Source of the DNA: Actinomycetota bacterium
GTDB taxonomy: Bacteria; Actinomycetota; CADDZG01; WHSQ01
Assembly: GCA_030446465.1 (NCBI GenBank)
Contig: JAUJNI010000002.1
Span: 554,036-618,035, forward strand
Length of the DNA: 64,000 nt
Reading direction: 5' to 3'
A model generated the notes under the pieces. It ran no database searches. It saw nothing but the letters and a program-made list of their open reading frames with translations, and was not told the DNA's origin. A program made the translations under genes and the position numbers. The number at the start of each line of letters is the position of its first letter. Position 1 is the first letter of the stretch. Shown one piece after another: positions 1 through 8,162 of this stretch.

Positions 1-75
1 ACACCGACACCGACACCGACTGCGACCGCGACACCGACCCCTACGCCTACGCCGACACCGACACCCACGCCTACC
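1..75 (+). repeat. Short-period ACACCG/ACGCCT repeat coding a Thr-Pro linker
   Basis: The first 75 bases are a degenerate hexanucleotide tract (ACACCG, ACGCCT, ACCCCT variants) translated as (Thr-Pro)n with two Thr-Ala units. It is the linker of the RodZ-like protein and probably length-variable by slippage. It continues past the window edge, so the repeat number is unknown. Confidence 0.7.
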
Positions 76-363
76 GATGGGGCCCTCATCTCTTTGGCAG
101 ACGGCATAGAGGTAAGGATCACCGCGCCGCGCCGCCGTTGCTGGATAGACATCACCGCCGACGGCATCAATAAGACTCCCGGCGGCATCACCCTCGAGGT
201 GGGGGACAGCGCGGGGCCTTTCAGGGCAGAGAGTGACATGGACATCGTCCTCGGTGATGCGGGTGGCGTGGACCTCATCGTGAACGGAAGGAACCTCGGC
301 CCGCCCGGAGGCGTCGGCCCGACGGTCGTCAACATCCCGGAAGACGTTCAGGACCTTTTCTAG
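1..363 (+). CDS. RodZ-like protein, C-terminal DUF4115 domain (5' end outside window)
   Basis: The reading frame is open from base 1 to the TAG at 361-363. The first 25 or so codons are an alternating Thr-Pro/Thr-Ala linker, followed by an all-beta domain with the landmarks of the RodZ C-terminal domain (DUF4115): a CWIDI strand, a G-x-x-x-x-F turn, and the VNGRNLGPPGG segment near the end. In RodZ-type proteins this domain lies outside the membrane, tethered to a cytoplasmic HTH through one transmembrane helix and a Pro-rich linker, and works with the cell-shape machinery. The HTH and membrane parts lie upstream of the window. It ends 3 bp before rimO, so it is probably co-transcribed with it. 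Confidence 0.75.
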   Translation, partial: TPTPTPTATATPTPTPTPTPTPTPTDGALISLADGIEVRITAPRRRCWIDITADGINKTPGGITLEVGDSAGPFRAESDMDIVLGDAGGVDLIVNGRNLGPPGGVGPTVVNIPEDVQDLF

Positions 364-366
364 CGC

Positions 367-1716
367 ATGGCGCGGGTCTCCATAGTCACCCTTGGTTGCC
401 CCAAGAACGCGGTCGACTCGGAGGGCCTGGGGGGCCTGCTTCAGGCGGGGGGACACGATGTCACCGAGCAGCCCCAGGGTGCAGAGGTCGTGCTCGTCAA
501 CACCTGCGGCTTCATCGACCCGGCCCGGCGCGAGACGATTGAGGAGACCCTCGCGCTCGCCGACCTGAAGCGAACCGACGGGCTGAAAGGCCTCGTGTTG
601 ACCGGCTGCCTGGTCGCGCGCTCTGCCGAGGACCTTGCCGACTCCCTTCCAGAGGTCGATGCGCTGGTCGACTTTGCCGCCTACCCGCGCATGTCCGAGA
701 TCATTGACGAGGTTGCCGCGGGCACCCTGGCGCAAAGGGTTCATGGTGATCCCGGCACGCGCTTCGATCCGGCCTGGTGGGATGCTGCCATGGCAGCGAG
801 TCCACGCTTGCGGTTCGGACGCACGCCGTGGGCCTATCTCAAGATTGCCGAGGGATGCGACAGGGGCTGCACCTTCTGCGCGATCCCCCTCATGCGCGGA
901 AAGCTTAGGTCGCGCGCGCCCGAGATCATCGAGCAGGAAGCCCGCATGCTGGTGGCGCAGGGCGTCTCCGAGCTATCCCTCGTGAGCCAGGACTCGGTGA
1001 TGTGGGGACGGGACATCGGCGCCGGAGACCTGGTGTCGTTGCTCGAGAGACTGCAGCGAATCGACGGGCTCGAGCGGCTGCGGCTCATGTACCTGCACCC
1101 TCAAGGGGTAACCAACGAGCTGATCGACACGATGATCGAGTCGGACGTCGTCGCAAGCTACTTCGACCTGTCGCTTCAACACGTGGCCCCCCAGGTTCTC
1201 AAGGCCATGGGGCGGTGGGGCGGGCGCGCGCGGTTCGAGAAGACGATCGACCGGATTCGAGACCTCGATCCGCTCGCCGGTATCCGATCCAGCTTCATCA
1301 TGGGCTTTCCAGGAGAGACGGACGATCAGGCGGCGGAGGTCGAGTACTTCTTATCCGACGCCGAGCTCGACTGGATCGGCGTCTTCACTTATTCGCCGGA
1401 GGAGGGCACGCGCAGCCACGGCCTCCCGGATCAGGTGGACGCCTCGGTTGCGCGCGAGAGGACCGAGCGCGTGCAGATCCTTGCGGAAGACCTCATGGCA
1501 CAACGGGCGCGATCGCTCGTCGGCCGGCGGCTCGAGGCCCTCGTCGAACGCCTCGACCTCGAAGAAAGACTGTGGAGCGGCCGCTCGCACAGAGAGGCGC
1601 CCGAGATTGATGGCGAGATCCGCTTCAGCGATGATGGCGTGAGGGTCGGCGACTACGTGCAGGTCGACATCACGGGCCACTTGGGCGCGGATCTGACCGG
1701 CAAGCTCGTTCACTGA
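367..1716 (+). CDS. rimO: Ribosomal protein uS12 methylthiotransferase RimO
   Basis: 449 residues, the usual RimO length. It adds a methylthio group to the conserved aspartate of ribosomal protein uS12. The UPF0004 domain has the auxiliary-cluster cysteines C11, C47 (NTCGF) and C81 (LTGC). The radical SAM core has C164, C168 and C171 (CDRGCTFC), and the last 60 or so residues form a TRAM domain. The RimO-type motif IPLMRGKLRSR after the third cysteine separates it from MiaB, which is also in this window. The ATG lies 3 bp after the upstream stop, and pgsA follows after 28 bp. Confidence 0.95.
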   Translation: MARVSIVTLGCPKNAVDSEGLGGLLQAGGHDVTEQPQGAEVVLVNTCGFIDPARRETIEETLALADLKRTDGLKGLVLTGCLVARSAEDLADSLPEVDALVDFAAYPRMSEIIDEVAAGTLAQRVHGDPGTRFDPAWWDAAMAASPRLRFGRTPWAYLKIAEGCDRGCTFCAIPLMRGKLRSRAPEIIEQEARMLVAQGVSELSLVSQDSVMWGRDIGAGDLVSLLERLQRIDGLERLRLMYLHPQGVTNELIDTMIESDVVASYFDLSLQHVAPQVLKAMGRWGGRARFEKTIDRIRDLDPLAGIRSSFIMGFPGETDDQAAEVEYFLSDAELDWIGVFTYSPEEGTRSHGLPDQVDASVARERTERVQILAEDLMAQRARSLVGRRLEALVERLDLEERLWSGRSHREAPEIDGEIRFSDDGVRVGDYVQVDITGHLGADLTGKLVH

Positions 1717-1744
1717 GCACTCGCTCTTAGTAGCCTCCACTCGC

Positions 1745-2275
1745 ATGAACCTCCCCAACTGGATCACGGTTTCCAGGATTGCGTTGGTGCCTGCATTCTT
1801 GGTTCTGGGATACGGGCGCTCGCTGGGATCGTCGCTGGCTGCCCTCGCCTTGTTCGGCGTCGCGTCGGCATCCGATTCGCTCGACGGCTACCTCGCGAGG
1901 AGGCAGGAAACCGTCACTCGGCTCGGCGCGTTCCTCGACCCATTGGCGGACAAGCTGCTGGTTGGAGCGGCGCTGGTGGTGCTGGTCGACGCCCGCGGGT
2001 TCCCGTTGTGGGCGGCTGTGGTGATCGCGGCGCGGGAGGTCGCCGTCCAGGTGCTGAGAACCAGGATCGTCAGACGGGGCGGGAGCCTCCCCGCGTCGCG
2101 CATCGCGAAGCTCAAGACGGCGACCCAGATAACAATGGTGTGCTGGTGGTTGATTCCATGGGAATCGATCAACGCCGGTCACTGGGCATTGCTCGCGATA
2201 GCCCTTGCGACAACGTTGTGGTCGGGGGCCGAGTACTTCCTACAGACACCACGATTCAAGGAGCCCGCGCGCTGA
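1745..2275 (+). CDS. pgsA: CDP-diacylglycerol--glycerol-3-phosphate 3-phosphatidyltransferase PgsA
   Basis: 176-residue membrane protein with several hydrophobic helices. The CDP-alcohol phosphotransferase signature D-G-x2-A-R-x8-G-x3-D-x3-D is complete: D47, G48, A51, R52, G61, D65 and D69, with the earlier D44. The family transfers a phosphatidyl group from CDP-diacylglycerol to an alcohol; the PgsA member makes phosphatidylglycerol phosphate. The rimO-pgsA-cinA order is common in Actinobacteria and Firmicutes and supports the assignment. Its stop TGA overlaps the inferred CTG start of cinA. Confidence 0.88.
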   Translation: MNLPNWITVSRIALVPAFLVLGYGRSLGSSLAALALFGVASASDSLDGYLARRQETVTRLGAFLDPLADKLLVGAALVVLVDARGFPLWAAVVIAAREVAVQVLRTRIVRRGGSLPASRIAKLKTATQITMVCWWLIPWESINAGHWALLAIALATTLWSGAEYFLQTPRFKEPAR

Positions 2276-3504
2276 GGGCCGAGATCCTAGGAGTCGGGAC
2301 CGAGTTGCTCCTCGGTCAGATCGCCAACACCAACGCTCAGAGGATCTCCTCGGCGCTCGCCTCGATTGGGGTCGATGTCTTGTGGCACACCGTTGTGGGG
2401 GACAACCTGGAACGTATCGAGGCGGCCGTGACGACCGCGCACTCTCGTGCCGAAGCGGTCGTTATGACCGGGGGGCTCGGGCCGACTCCCGACGACATCA
2501 CCGCGGAGGCGGTCGCGAACGCGCTACGGCGCCCGCTCGATCGGGACGAGCGGCTCGCCGCCACGATCCGATCGATCTTCGAGGACTTGGGGCGGGTCAT
2601 GCCGGAGGAGAACCTCAAGCAGGCCGATCTGCCCCGGGGCGCCACCCCCATAGAGCCAGAGGGCACGGCTCCCGGCTTTTATATGGAACAAGCAGGCTCC
2701 ATCGTCTTCGCTCTTCCCGGCGTGCCGTGGGAGATGGAGGCGATGCTGGTCAAGACCGTGCTCCCTGTGTTGCAACGGCGGGGCGGGGACTCGGTCACCT
2801 TGAGCCGTCACATCCTGGTGGTCGGCCTGGGGGAGTCGCACACGCACGAGAAGATCAAGGACCTCGTTGCCGGCCAGACGAATCCAACGATCGCCTTCCT
2901 GGCGAGCGGGGGCCAGGTGCGCGTCCGGGTGACCGCCAAAGCGACATCGGAGCAAGAGGCCCTGGCGCTGATCGCCCCTGTTGAAGCGGGGCTGAGAGAG
3001 CGTCTCGGTGCCTCGGCGGTGCAAGGAGAGGGCGGGCCGCTCGGGGAGATCCTCGGACAGCTCCTTAGGGCACGGGGCTCGACGGTCGCAGCCGCAGAGT
3101 CGCTGACGGGCGGGCTGCTCGGCGCGGAGCTCAGCCGTGCTCCGGGTGCCAGCGACTACTTCCTCGGTTCGCTGGTGTGCTATTCGGCGGAGTCAAAGAG
3201 GGAGGTTGCCGGACTCTCAGAGGCGGTCCTTGGGGGGCCGGGCCCGGTTAGCGAACAGGCAGCTCGCGCATTGGCCGAGGCCGCAGCGCGCAAGTACGGC
3301 GCGGACCTGGGTCTTTCCACTACGGGGGTTGCCGGCCCCGATGAGCACGACGGCAAACCGGTCGGCACGATCTTCGTGGGGGCGGCTCTCGGGGGGCGGA
3401 CGGAGGTAAGAAAGGTGCGTGGTTACGGCGATCGCTCCAACGTCAGGGCCATCGCCGTGACCGCGGCCCTCGACCTGGGCCGCCGGCTGCTGGATCAATC
3501 ATGA
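2272..3504 (+). CDS. cinA: CinA family protein (nicotinamide-nucleotide amidase), inferred CTG start
   Basis: 410 residues from the proposed start. The N-terminal half is the molybdopterin-binding-like (COG1058) domain beginning RAEILGVGTELLLG. The C-terminal 150 or so residues are the PncC amidase domain (AAESLTGG with the catalytic serine), which deamidates nicotinamide mononucleotide in NAD recycling. The family normally starts M-K/R-A-E-I; here the aligned codon is CTG 2272-2274, overlapping the pgsA TGA as CTGA, with AAGGAG at 2258-2263 eight bases upstream. The only canonical alternative, GTG 2218, would add 18 residues inside pgsA and lacks that spacing. The 3' end overlaps thpR by ATGA. 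Confidence 0.88.
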   Translation: MRAEILGVGTELLLGQIANTNAQRISSALASIGVDVLWHTVVGDNLERIEAAVTTAHSRAEAVVMTGGLGPTPDDITAEAVANALRRPLDRDERLAATIRSIFEDLGRVMPEENLKQADLPRGATPIEPEGTAPGFYMEQAGSIVFALPGVPWEMEAMLVKTVLPVLQRRGGDSVTLSRHILVVGLGESHTHEKIKDLVAGQTNPTIAFLASGGQVRVRVTAKATSEQEALALIAPVEAGLRERLGASAVQGEGGPLGEILGQLLRARGSTVAAAESLTGGLLGAELSRAPGASDYFLGSLVCYSAESKREVAGLSEAVLGGPGPVSEQAARALAEAAARKYGADLGLSTTGVAGPDEHDGKPVGTIFVGAALGGRTEVRKVRGYGDRSNVRAIAVTAALDLGRRLLDQS

Positions 3505-4118
3505 AGGAGGCCGAGCGGCCGCTGCGCCTGTTCGTCGCGGTCGACGTGCCACTGGAGCAGCGGAGACTGCTGCAAGAGGCCGTCGAACCTCACAAGGAAA
3601 GCTTCAAGGGGGCACGCTGGACCGCGGTTGAAAGCCAGCACGTCACTCTCAAGTTCCTCGGGAACACACCGCTGAGCGCGATGGACGCTTTGAAAGAGGT
3701 TCTCGTCGCGCAGGCTTGTGCCGCTAGGCGTGGACCCGTTCGTATCTGGGAGCTTGGAGTGTTTCCCGGCATGACGAGAGCTCGAGTGCTGTGGGCGGGC
3801 CTCGACGATCCGGGCTCAGTGCTTCGATCGGTTGCCGAGGGACTCGACGTCGCCCTGGAAGAGCTCGGCTATGGCGTCGAGAAGCGAAGCTTCACGCCGC
3901 ACCTGACGCTGGCCCGGTTCAAGGCGCCCATCCGATTGGATGCCCCTCTTCCCGCTTTGCCGGTTGAGGATTTGGCTCCCTTCGATGTTGCCAGCATCGC
4001 TCTCTACTCGAGTCGCCTTCATCCGCACGGGGCGCGCTATGAGCCCGTCGCTACCTACGCCCTCGGAGGGGATGTGACGGTGCCCCGACGGGATGCAAAC
4101 GACGCCGCGCTGGGTTGA
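3501..4118 (+). CDS. thpR: RNA 2',3'-cyclic phosphodiesterase (2H family)
   Basis: 205 residues, typical for ThpR. Both HxTx motifs of the 2H phosphoesterase fold are present: H47-V-T49-L and H134-L-T136-L. The enzyme opens 2',3'-cyclic phosphate ends of RNA, and many members also show ligase activity in vitro. The ATG overlaps the cinA stop (ATGA), so the two are translationally coupled, and the cinA-thpR pairing just upstream of recA recurs in Actinobacteria. A second 2H protein lies at 15420. Confidence 0.88.
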   Translation: MKEAERPLRLFVAVDVPLEQRRLLQEAVEPHKESFKGARWTAVESQHVTLKFLGNTPLSAMDALKEVLVAQACAARRGPVRIWELGVFPGMTRARVLWAGLDDPGSVLRSVAEGLDVALEELGYGVEKRSFTPHLTLARFKAPIRLDAPLPALPVEDLAPFDVASIALYSSRLHPHGARYEPVATYALGGDVTVPRRDANDAALG

Positions 4119-4152
4119 CATCTGTGCACCTCACTAAAGGAGAAAGGCCCAC

Positions 4153-4638
4153 ATGAGCGCCGCCGTTCATCCCGACACTCGCATCGGACACGTCCACCTG
4201 AAGGTCTCGGACCTCGACCGCGCCGAGAGCTTCTATAGGGACGTGCTCGGGTTCTCGACGACGACCAGGTACGGAGACGCCGCGACGTTCATGTCGGCCG
4301 GCGGCTATCACCACCACATCGGGCTCAACACGTGGCATAGCAAAGGTGCAGCTCCGGCCCCCGTCAGCTCTGCGGGCCTCTATCACTTTGCGATCCTCTA
4401 TCCCAATCGGCGCGAGCTGGCGATTGCCGTCAAGCGAGTGCTGGATTCCGGCTGGGGCATCGACGGTGCGGCCGATCATGGGGTGAGCGAGGCGATCTAC
4501 CTCCACGATCCCGACCACAACGGCATCGAGCTCTATCGAGATCGGGACCGCTCCGAATGGTCGATTGCTTCCGACGGCTCCCTGGAGATGGGCACCGAGC
4601 CCCTCGACCTGCAGGACCTCCTTACCGAGGCTCTGTGA
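4153..4638 (+). CDS. VOC (glyoxalase/extradiol dioxygenase-like) family protein
   Basis: 161 residues forming a vicinal oxygen chelate fold: an opening GHVHLKVSDLDRAESFY strand-helix unit, then HHIGLN, and a closing DPDHNGIELY segment that supplies a metal-ligand glutamate. It resembles the N-terminal half of Bacillus CatE-like catechol 2,3-dioxygenases more than lactoylglutathione lyase. The substrate cannot be told from sequence. It has a good Shine-Dalgarno (AAAGGAGAAAGG) at about 4135-4147 and lies between thpR and trmB without overlap, so it may be a separate or readthrough unit. Confidence 0.8.
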   Translation: MSAAVHPDTRIGHVHLKVSDLDRAESFYRDVLGFSTTTRYGDAATFMSAGGYHHHIGLNTWHSKGAAPAPVSSAGLYHFAILYPNRRELAIAVKRVLDSGWGIDGAADHGVSEAIYLHDPDHNGIELYRDRDRSEWSIASDGSLEMGTEPLDLQDLLTEAL

Positions 4639-4656
4639 GGTCGACACCTTTGTTGC

Positions 4657-4819
4657 TACAATTGGTTTGTCAGGCGGCTTTGTCGAGGAAGTAAGCGATG
4701 CACGATCGTTCGAACAAGTCACCAGCTAAGCGGTGGATACCGAAGGAGCGTATCCACCGAATCTGAGGTTGACGAGATACAGCCTTAGGCCGTGGGTCCT
4801 CCTTCAGGGTCCACGGCCT
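4657..4819 (+). other. Structured leader with two strong hairpins upstream of trmB
   Basis: This 275-bp gap holds no gene. A -10-like TACAAT (4657-4662) is followed by a perfect 10-bp stem (4731-4740 with 4750-4759, 9-nt loop) and by a second stem (4787-4795 with 4811-4819) that extends through wobble pairs to about 14 bp. Neither is followed by a U-tract, so they do not look like ordinary terminators. About 95 nt separate the second hairpin from the trmB start. It could be a 5' UTR regulatory structure or a small RNA; I do not recognise the family. Confidence 0.4.
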
Positions 4820-4913
4820 TGTCGCGTCCGCACAAGCTCGAGCTCTTAGGCGCGCGGTTGGGCCGTGGTGATTCAGACCCGTCCCTTCTTCTTCTTTCGA
4901 CAAGGAGACCCGC

Positions 4914-5612
4914 ATGCCTCGGAGGAAAACCAGGCTCAACGCAGCCGCGCCCCATGAGCAAGTTCTCGAAAAGTACCTGCTGAAATTGTCCAACAGCGAG
5001 CTGTTCCACGACCCTGAGCGGTTCCCCAAGATGAGCTCGGCTTCTTGGTTCGGCAATGACCACCCCATGGAGTTGGAGGTGGGGAGCGGAACCGGGGAGT
5101 TCCTCTGCGCGCTGGCCCGCAAAGAGCCCGGCACGAACTTCGTCGGGATCGACGTCCACAAGAAGTCGTTACATAACGCGGCGGCCTTGGCCTCGTCGTT
5201 TGCCCTGCGGAACATCGTCTTCGTGAGCGCCGACTTCAAGCTGATGTACCCACTGCTCGCTCCCCAGTCGCTGCACTGCGTGTACCTGCACTTCCCCGAC
5301 CCCAATGTGAAACGCAAGTTCCGCAACCGACGGATCTTTTCGGAGCGTTTCCTCGATGAAGTGCACCGCGCCCTGGTCCCGAACGGCAGGCTCAGCGTCA
5401 TGACCGATCACAGGCCCTACTTCTTCGAGATGCTCCAGCTGGCCGAGCGTGACCAAAGGTGGAGCAAGGGGCACGCCGATCGGTATGTGGTGGGCTTCGA
5501 GCCCCTTGCCAAGTCGCGCTTCCAGCTCAGGTGGGAGCGTCACGGGCTGGCGACCTTGCGCTTCGAGCTGATCAAGGCCTCTGCAGCCTCCACGCGCGGA
5601 GGGATAGAATGA
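4914..5612 (+). CDS. trmB: tRNA (guanine-N7-)-methyltransferase TrmB
   Basis: 232 residues. The SAM-binding motif I reads ELEVGSGTGEFL, followed by VGIDVHKKSL, FVSADF, and the TrmB hallmark VYLHFPDPNVKRKFRNRR, then MTDHRPYF. The enzyme methylates G46 in the tRNA variable loop using S-adenosylmethionine. The ATG is preceded by ACAAGGAGACC. It stands alone between the structured leader and the recA control region. Confidence 0.92.
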   Translation: MPRRKTRLNAAAPHEQVLEKYLLKLSNSELFHDPERFPKMSSASWFGNDHPMELEVGSGTGEFLCALARKEPGTNFVGIDVHKKSLHNAAALASSFALRNIVFVSADFKLMYPLLAPQSLHCVYLHFPDPNVKRKFRNRRIFSERFLDEVHRALVPNGRLSVMTDHRPYFFEMLQLAERDQRWSKGHADRYVVGFEPLAKSRFQLRWERHGLATLRFELIKASAASTRGGIE

Positions 5613-5659
5613 CAGGGCCGTAACTACGGCGGCGTGATTAGGGCCAAATCCTAATCTTC

Positions 5660-5673
5660 CGAACAGATGTTCG
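5660..5673 (+). promoter_or_regulatory. LexA (SOS) box upstream of recA
   Basis: CGAACAGATGTTCG is a match to the actinobacterial LexA operator CGAAC-N4-GTTCG, with perfect CGAAC/GTTCG arms. It lies 97 bp upstream of the recA start and matches the boxes next to lexA in this window, so recA is very likely repressed by LexA and induced by DNA damage. Confidence 0.88.
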
Positions 5674-5769
5674 ATAGGTTGTGGAGACCACAGTTCGTGT
5701 CGTACCCCCTTCCTAGGGTGGTCCTTGACGGATCGAAGAGGGCCCACCGGGCTCGGACAGGAGGACTAA

Positions 5770-6846
5770 GTGGCGAGCATCAGGGACCACCACAACGCCG
5801 TAAAGGACATGAGTCGCGACAAGGGACGGGACGCCACCGTCGAGATGACTCTGGCCCAGATCGAGAAGCAGCACGGCAGGGGGGCCATCATGCGGATGGG
5901 CGACCTCGGGCTGAACATGAACGTCGAGGCCGTGTCGACCGGGTCCCTGGCGCTTGATCTGGCTTTGGGGGTGGGGGGCTTGCCCCGGGGACGCATCGTC
6001 GAGGTCTATGGACCCGAGGGCTCGGGTAAGACGACCGTCAGCCTCCACGTCATAGCCGAGGCTCAGAAGTCCGGGGGCCTGGTGGCGTTCATCGATGCCG
6101 AGCATGCTCTGGACCCCACCTACGCGAAGGCCGTGGGAGTCGACATCGATAACCTGTTGGTGTCGCAGCCCGACACCGGCGAGCAGGCGCTCGAGATCGC
6201 CGACACGCTGGTTCGCTCGGGGGCCATGGACGTGATCGTGATCGACTCGGTGGCGGCGCTGGTGCCGAGGGCCGAGATCGAGGGCGAGATGGGGGACTCC
6301 CACGTCGGCCTGCAAGCGCGGCTGATGTCACAGGCCCTGAGAAAGCTGACCGGAAACGTGAGCCGGTCCAAGACGATCCTGATCTTCATCAACCAAATTC
6401 GAGAAAAAATAGGGATCTCGTTTGGTTCCAACGAAACCACCCCTGGAGGCCGGGCCCTCAAGTTCTACTCGTCGGTTCGCCTCGACGTGCGCCGCATCGA
6501 CGCGCTGAAGGACGGGGCCGAGGTCGTGGGCTCGAGGGTTCGGGTCAAGGTCGTCAAGAACAAGGTCAGCGCGCCCTTCAGGAAGGCGGAGTTCGACATC
6601 CAGTACGGCTCGGGGATCTCCAAGGAAGGCAGTCTGCTCGATGTCGCGATCGACGAAGGCATCGTGAGGAAGTCGGGGGCCTGGTTCATCTACGGCGACG
6701 ATCAGCTTGGTCAGGGACGAGAGAATGCAAAGACCTTCCTCGCCGAGAACCCAGACATCGCCACCGAGATCGAGCTCAAGATCAAGGACAAGCTCGGGCT
6801 TCTCAAGTCCGACCCCGAAGAGGGGGCTCCCCAAGTGCAGGGCTAA
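5770..6846 (+). CDS. recA: Recombinase RecA
   Basis: 358 residues. The Walker A motif GPEGSGKTT is at 81-89, the Walker B strand is [13 protein letters not shown], and the INQIREKIG and [10 protein letters not shown] segments are present. RecA forms filaments on ssDNA for strand exchange and stimulates LexA self-cleavage. The GTG at 5770 is chosen because AGGAGG lies at 5759-5764. An ATG at 5809 would give a more typical N-terminus and also has AAAGGA upstream, so the start is uncertain by 13 codons. No intein is present. recX follows after 21 bp and a LexA box lies upstream. Confidence 0.95.
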   Translation: MASIRDHHNAVKDMSRDKGRDATVEMTLAQIEKQHGRGAIMRMGDLGLNMNVEAVSTGSLALDLALGVGGLPRGRIVEVYGPEGSGKTTVSLHVIAEAQKSGGLVAFIDAEHALDPTYAKAVGVDIDNLLVSQPDTGEQALEIADTLVRSGAMDVIVIDSVAALVPRAEIEGEMGDSHVGLQARLMSQALRKLTGNVSRSKTILIFINQIREKIGISFGSNETTPGGRALKFYSSVRLDVRRIDALKDGAEVVGSRVRVKVVKNKVSAPFRKAEFDIQYGSGISKEGSLLDVAIDEGIVRKSGAWFIYGDDQLGQGRENAKTFLAENPDIATEIELKIKDKLGLLKSDPEEGAPQVQG

Positions 6847-6867
6847 GGAAGCGGCTGAGGTCCCCGG

Positions 6868-7413
6868 ATGCAGCTCCCACGGTCCAGTGGAGATCAGGAA
6901 GCGTTTTCTGCGCTGCGGCCTCCACTGGACGAGCCGGATGACACGGGTCTCCGGCAGGAGGCAATGACCAGAGCCGGTCGCTTCCTCGCCTTCAGGCCCA
7001 GGACCGTGCGCGAGGTCCGCACCAAGCTCCGGGACGCAGGTTATGGCGACGCGCTGGTCGACGAGGTGGTCGACCGGTTGATCGAGCTGCGGCTGCTCGA
7101 TGACGAAGCATTCGCTCGAGCGTGGATCAAGGAGAGGTCCAGAACCCGCGGCAGGGCCGGGGCGCTCCTGGTGGCCGAGCTAGCCGGCAAGGGGATCTCA
7201 CGAGAGCTGGCCGAGGCGGCGGTCGCAGACACCGCCCCGGACGAGGAGCGCCAGGCGGTCGAGGTTGCCTCCAAACTCTTGCGGAAGGTTGCTCGGCTTC
7301 CCCTTGAGCAGCAGGGCCTCCGTCTTCAACAGATGTTGCTCAGAAGAGGTTTCTCTGCCGAGTCGTCGAGCGCTGGAGCCAGGGCCGTGCTGCCTCCCGA
7401 GGGCTGGGACTAG
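6868..7413 (+). CDS. recX: Regulatory protein RecX
   Basis: 181-residue helical protein with the RecX three-repeat pattern: R-AGRFLAFRPRTVREVRTKL, then LLDDEAFARAWIKER, then GISRELAEAAV. RecX binds RecA and tempers its filament formation. It lies directly downstream of recA, as in most Actinobacteria, and shares its transcript. The first 30 or so residues are an unconserved extension; the ATG at 6868 is the first in frame after recA. Confidence 0.9.
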   Translation: MQLPRSSGDQEAFSALRPPLDEPDDTGLRQEAMTRAGRFLAFRPRTVREVRTKLRDAGYGDALVDEVVDRLIELRLLDDEAFARAWIKERSRTRGRAGALLVAELAGKGISRELAEAAVADTAPDEERQAVEVASKLLRKVARLPLEQQGLRLQQMLLRRGFSAESSSAGARAVLPPEGWD

Positions 7414-7499
7414 AGCTCACTCCGGCCGAGTCCCGGTCCCAGTCGCCGCGAGGGCCCGGTACGTTCTATCGACACTTGACACTTCTTGAAAGGGCAGGG

Positions 7500-7865
7500 A
7501 TGAGCGGATTCCGAGAGCTGTTGGGCATCGAGGTGGATAAGACCGTTGAGGGCGAGGCCCGCCTGAGATTTGAGGCGGGCGATGCCCACCTGAATCCCTC
7601 GGGCACGGTGCATGGAGGCGCCGTGGCGACCCTCGTCGACACCGCCATGGGGGAAGCCGTCGCCACCACCGCGGACGGGCAGACTCCAGTCACGGTCGAG
7701 ATCAAGGTGAACTATCTGGAGCCAGGCAGGCCCGGTGTCCTCATCGCCACGGCCAGGGTTCACAAGCAGGGCAAGCGCTTCACGGTTGTCGAGGCCGAGG
7801 TGGTGCAGGAGGACGGCGGCGATCTCATCACCTTCGCCACGGGGACCTTCACGACCGTCGGGTGA
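7500..7865 (+). CDS. PaaI-type hotdog-fold thioesterase
   Basis: 121 residues of a single hotdog fold. The characteristic NPSGTVHGGAVATLVDTAMGEAV helix holds the HGG and the catalytic-site acidic region of PaaI/YbgC-like acyl-CoA thioesterases. The acyl substrate is unknown. ATG 7500 is preferred over an upstream TTG at 7476 because the fold begins with the GMSGFRELLGIE segment and GAAAGGGCAGGG precedes the ATG. It lies between recX and rny with about 90 bp on the left, so it may be separately transcribed. Confidence 0.82.
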   Translation: MSGFRELLGIEVDKTVEGEARLRFEAGDAHLNPSGTVHGGAVATLVDTAMGEAVATTADGQTPVTVEIKVNYLEPGRPGVLIATARVHKQGKRFTVVEAEVVQEDGGDLITFATGTFTTVG

Positions 7866-7931
7866 GGCTCCGCCACCAGGGGAATGCGCGCCCCTCGGCT
7901 CCCAACGGCGTACCATGGGAAGACAAGCACA

Positions 7932-8075
7932 ATGGCAACACTTCCCAAAAGGTACGAACGAAAAGCGAGATTCGCAGCTTATGTCCCCGTTACCGACGAA
8001 CTGCAGGCACCCGAAGTCAAGACGCACGACGCTGTATCGAGGGCTGACCTGCCCTCCTCGATTGCATCTCGGTAG
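7932..8075 (+). CDS. Possible small basic protein upstream of rny
   Basis: A 47-codon frame that starts MATLPKRYERKARF and ends SSIASR, filling most of the gap between the thioesterase and rny. It has a modest GGGAAG ribosome-binding sequence about 12 bases upstream. I do not recognise the family and no domain can be seen. The even amino-acid mix is unlike the Arg/Ala/Gly-rich shadows common in this DNA, which is the only reason for listing it. Confidence 0.35.
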   Translation: MATLPKRYERKARFAAYVPVTDELQAPEVKTHDAVSRADLPSSIASR

Positions 8076-8162
8076 CTAGGCCACCCTCGCCTTTTCGCTC
8101 GTGCCGGGCCTGTGCCCGGCAGTCGGCGCGCCAGGCCCCCAGGGGTGTGGAAAGGAGCGGAC

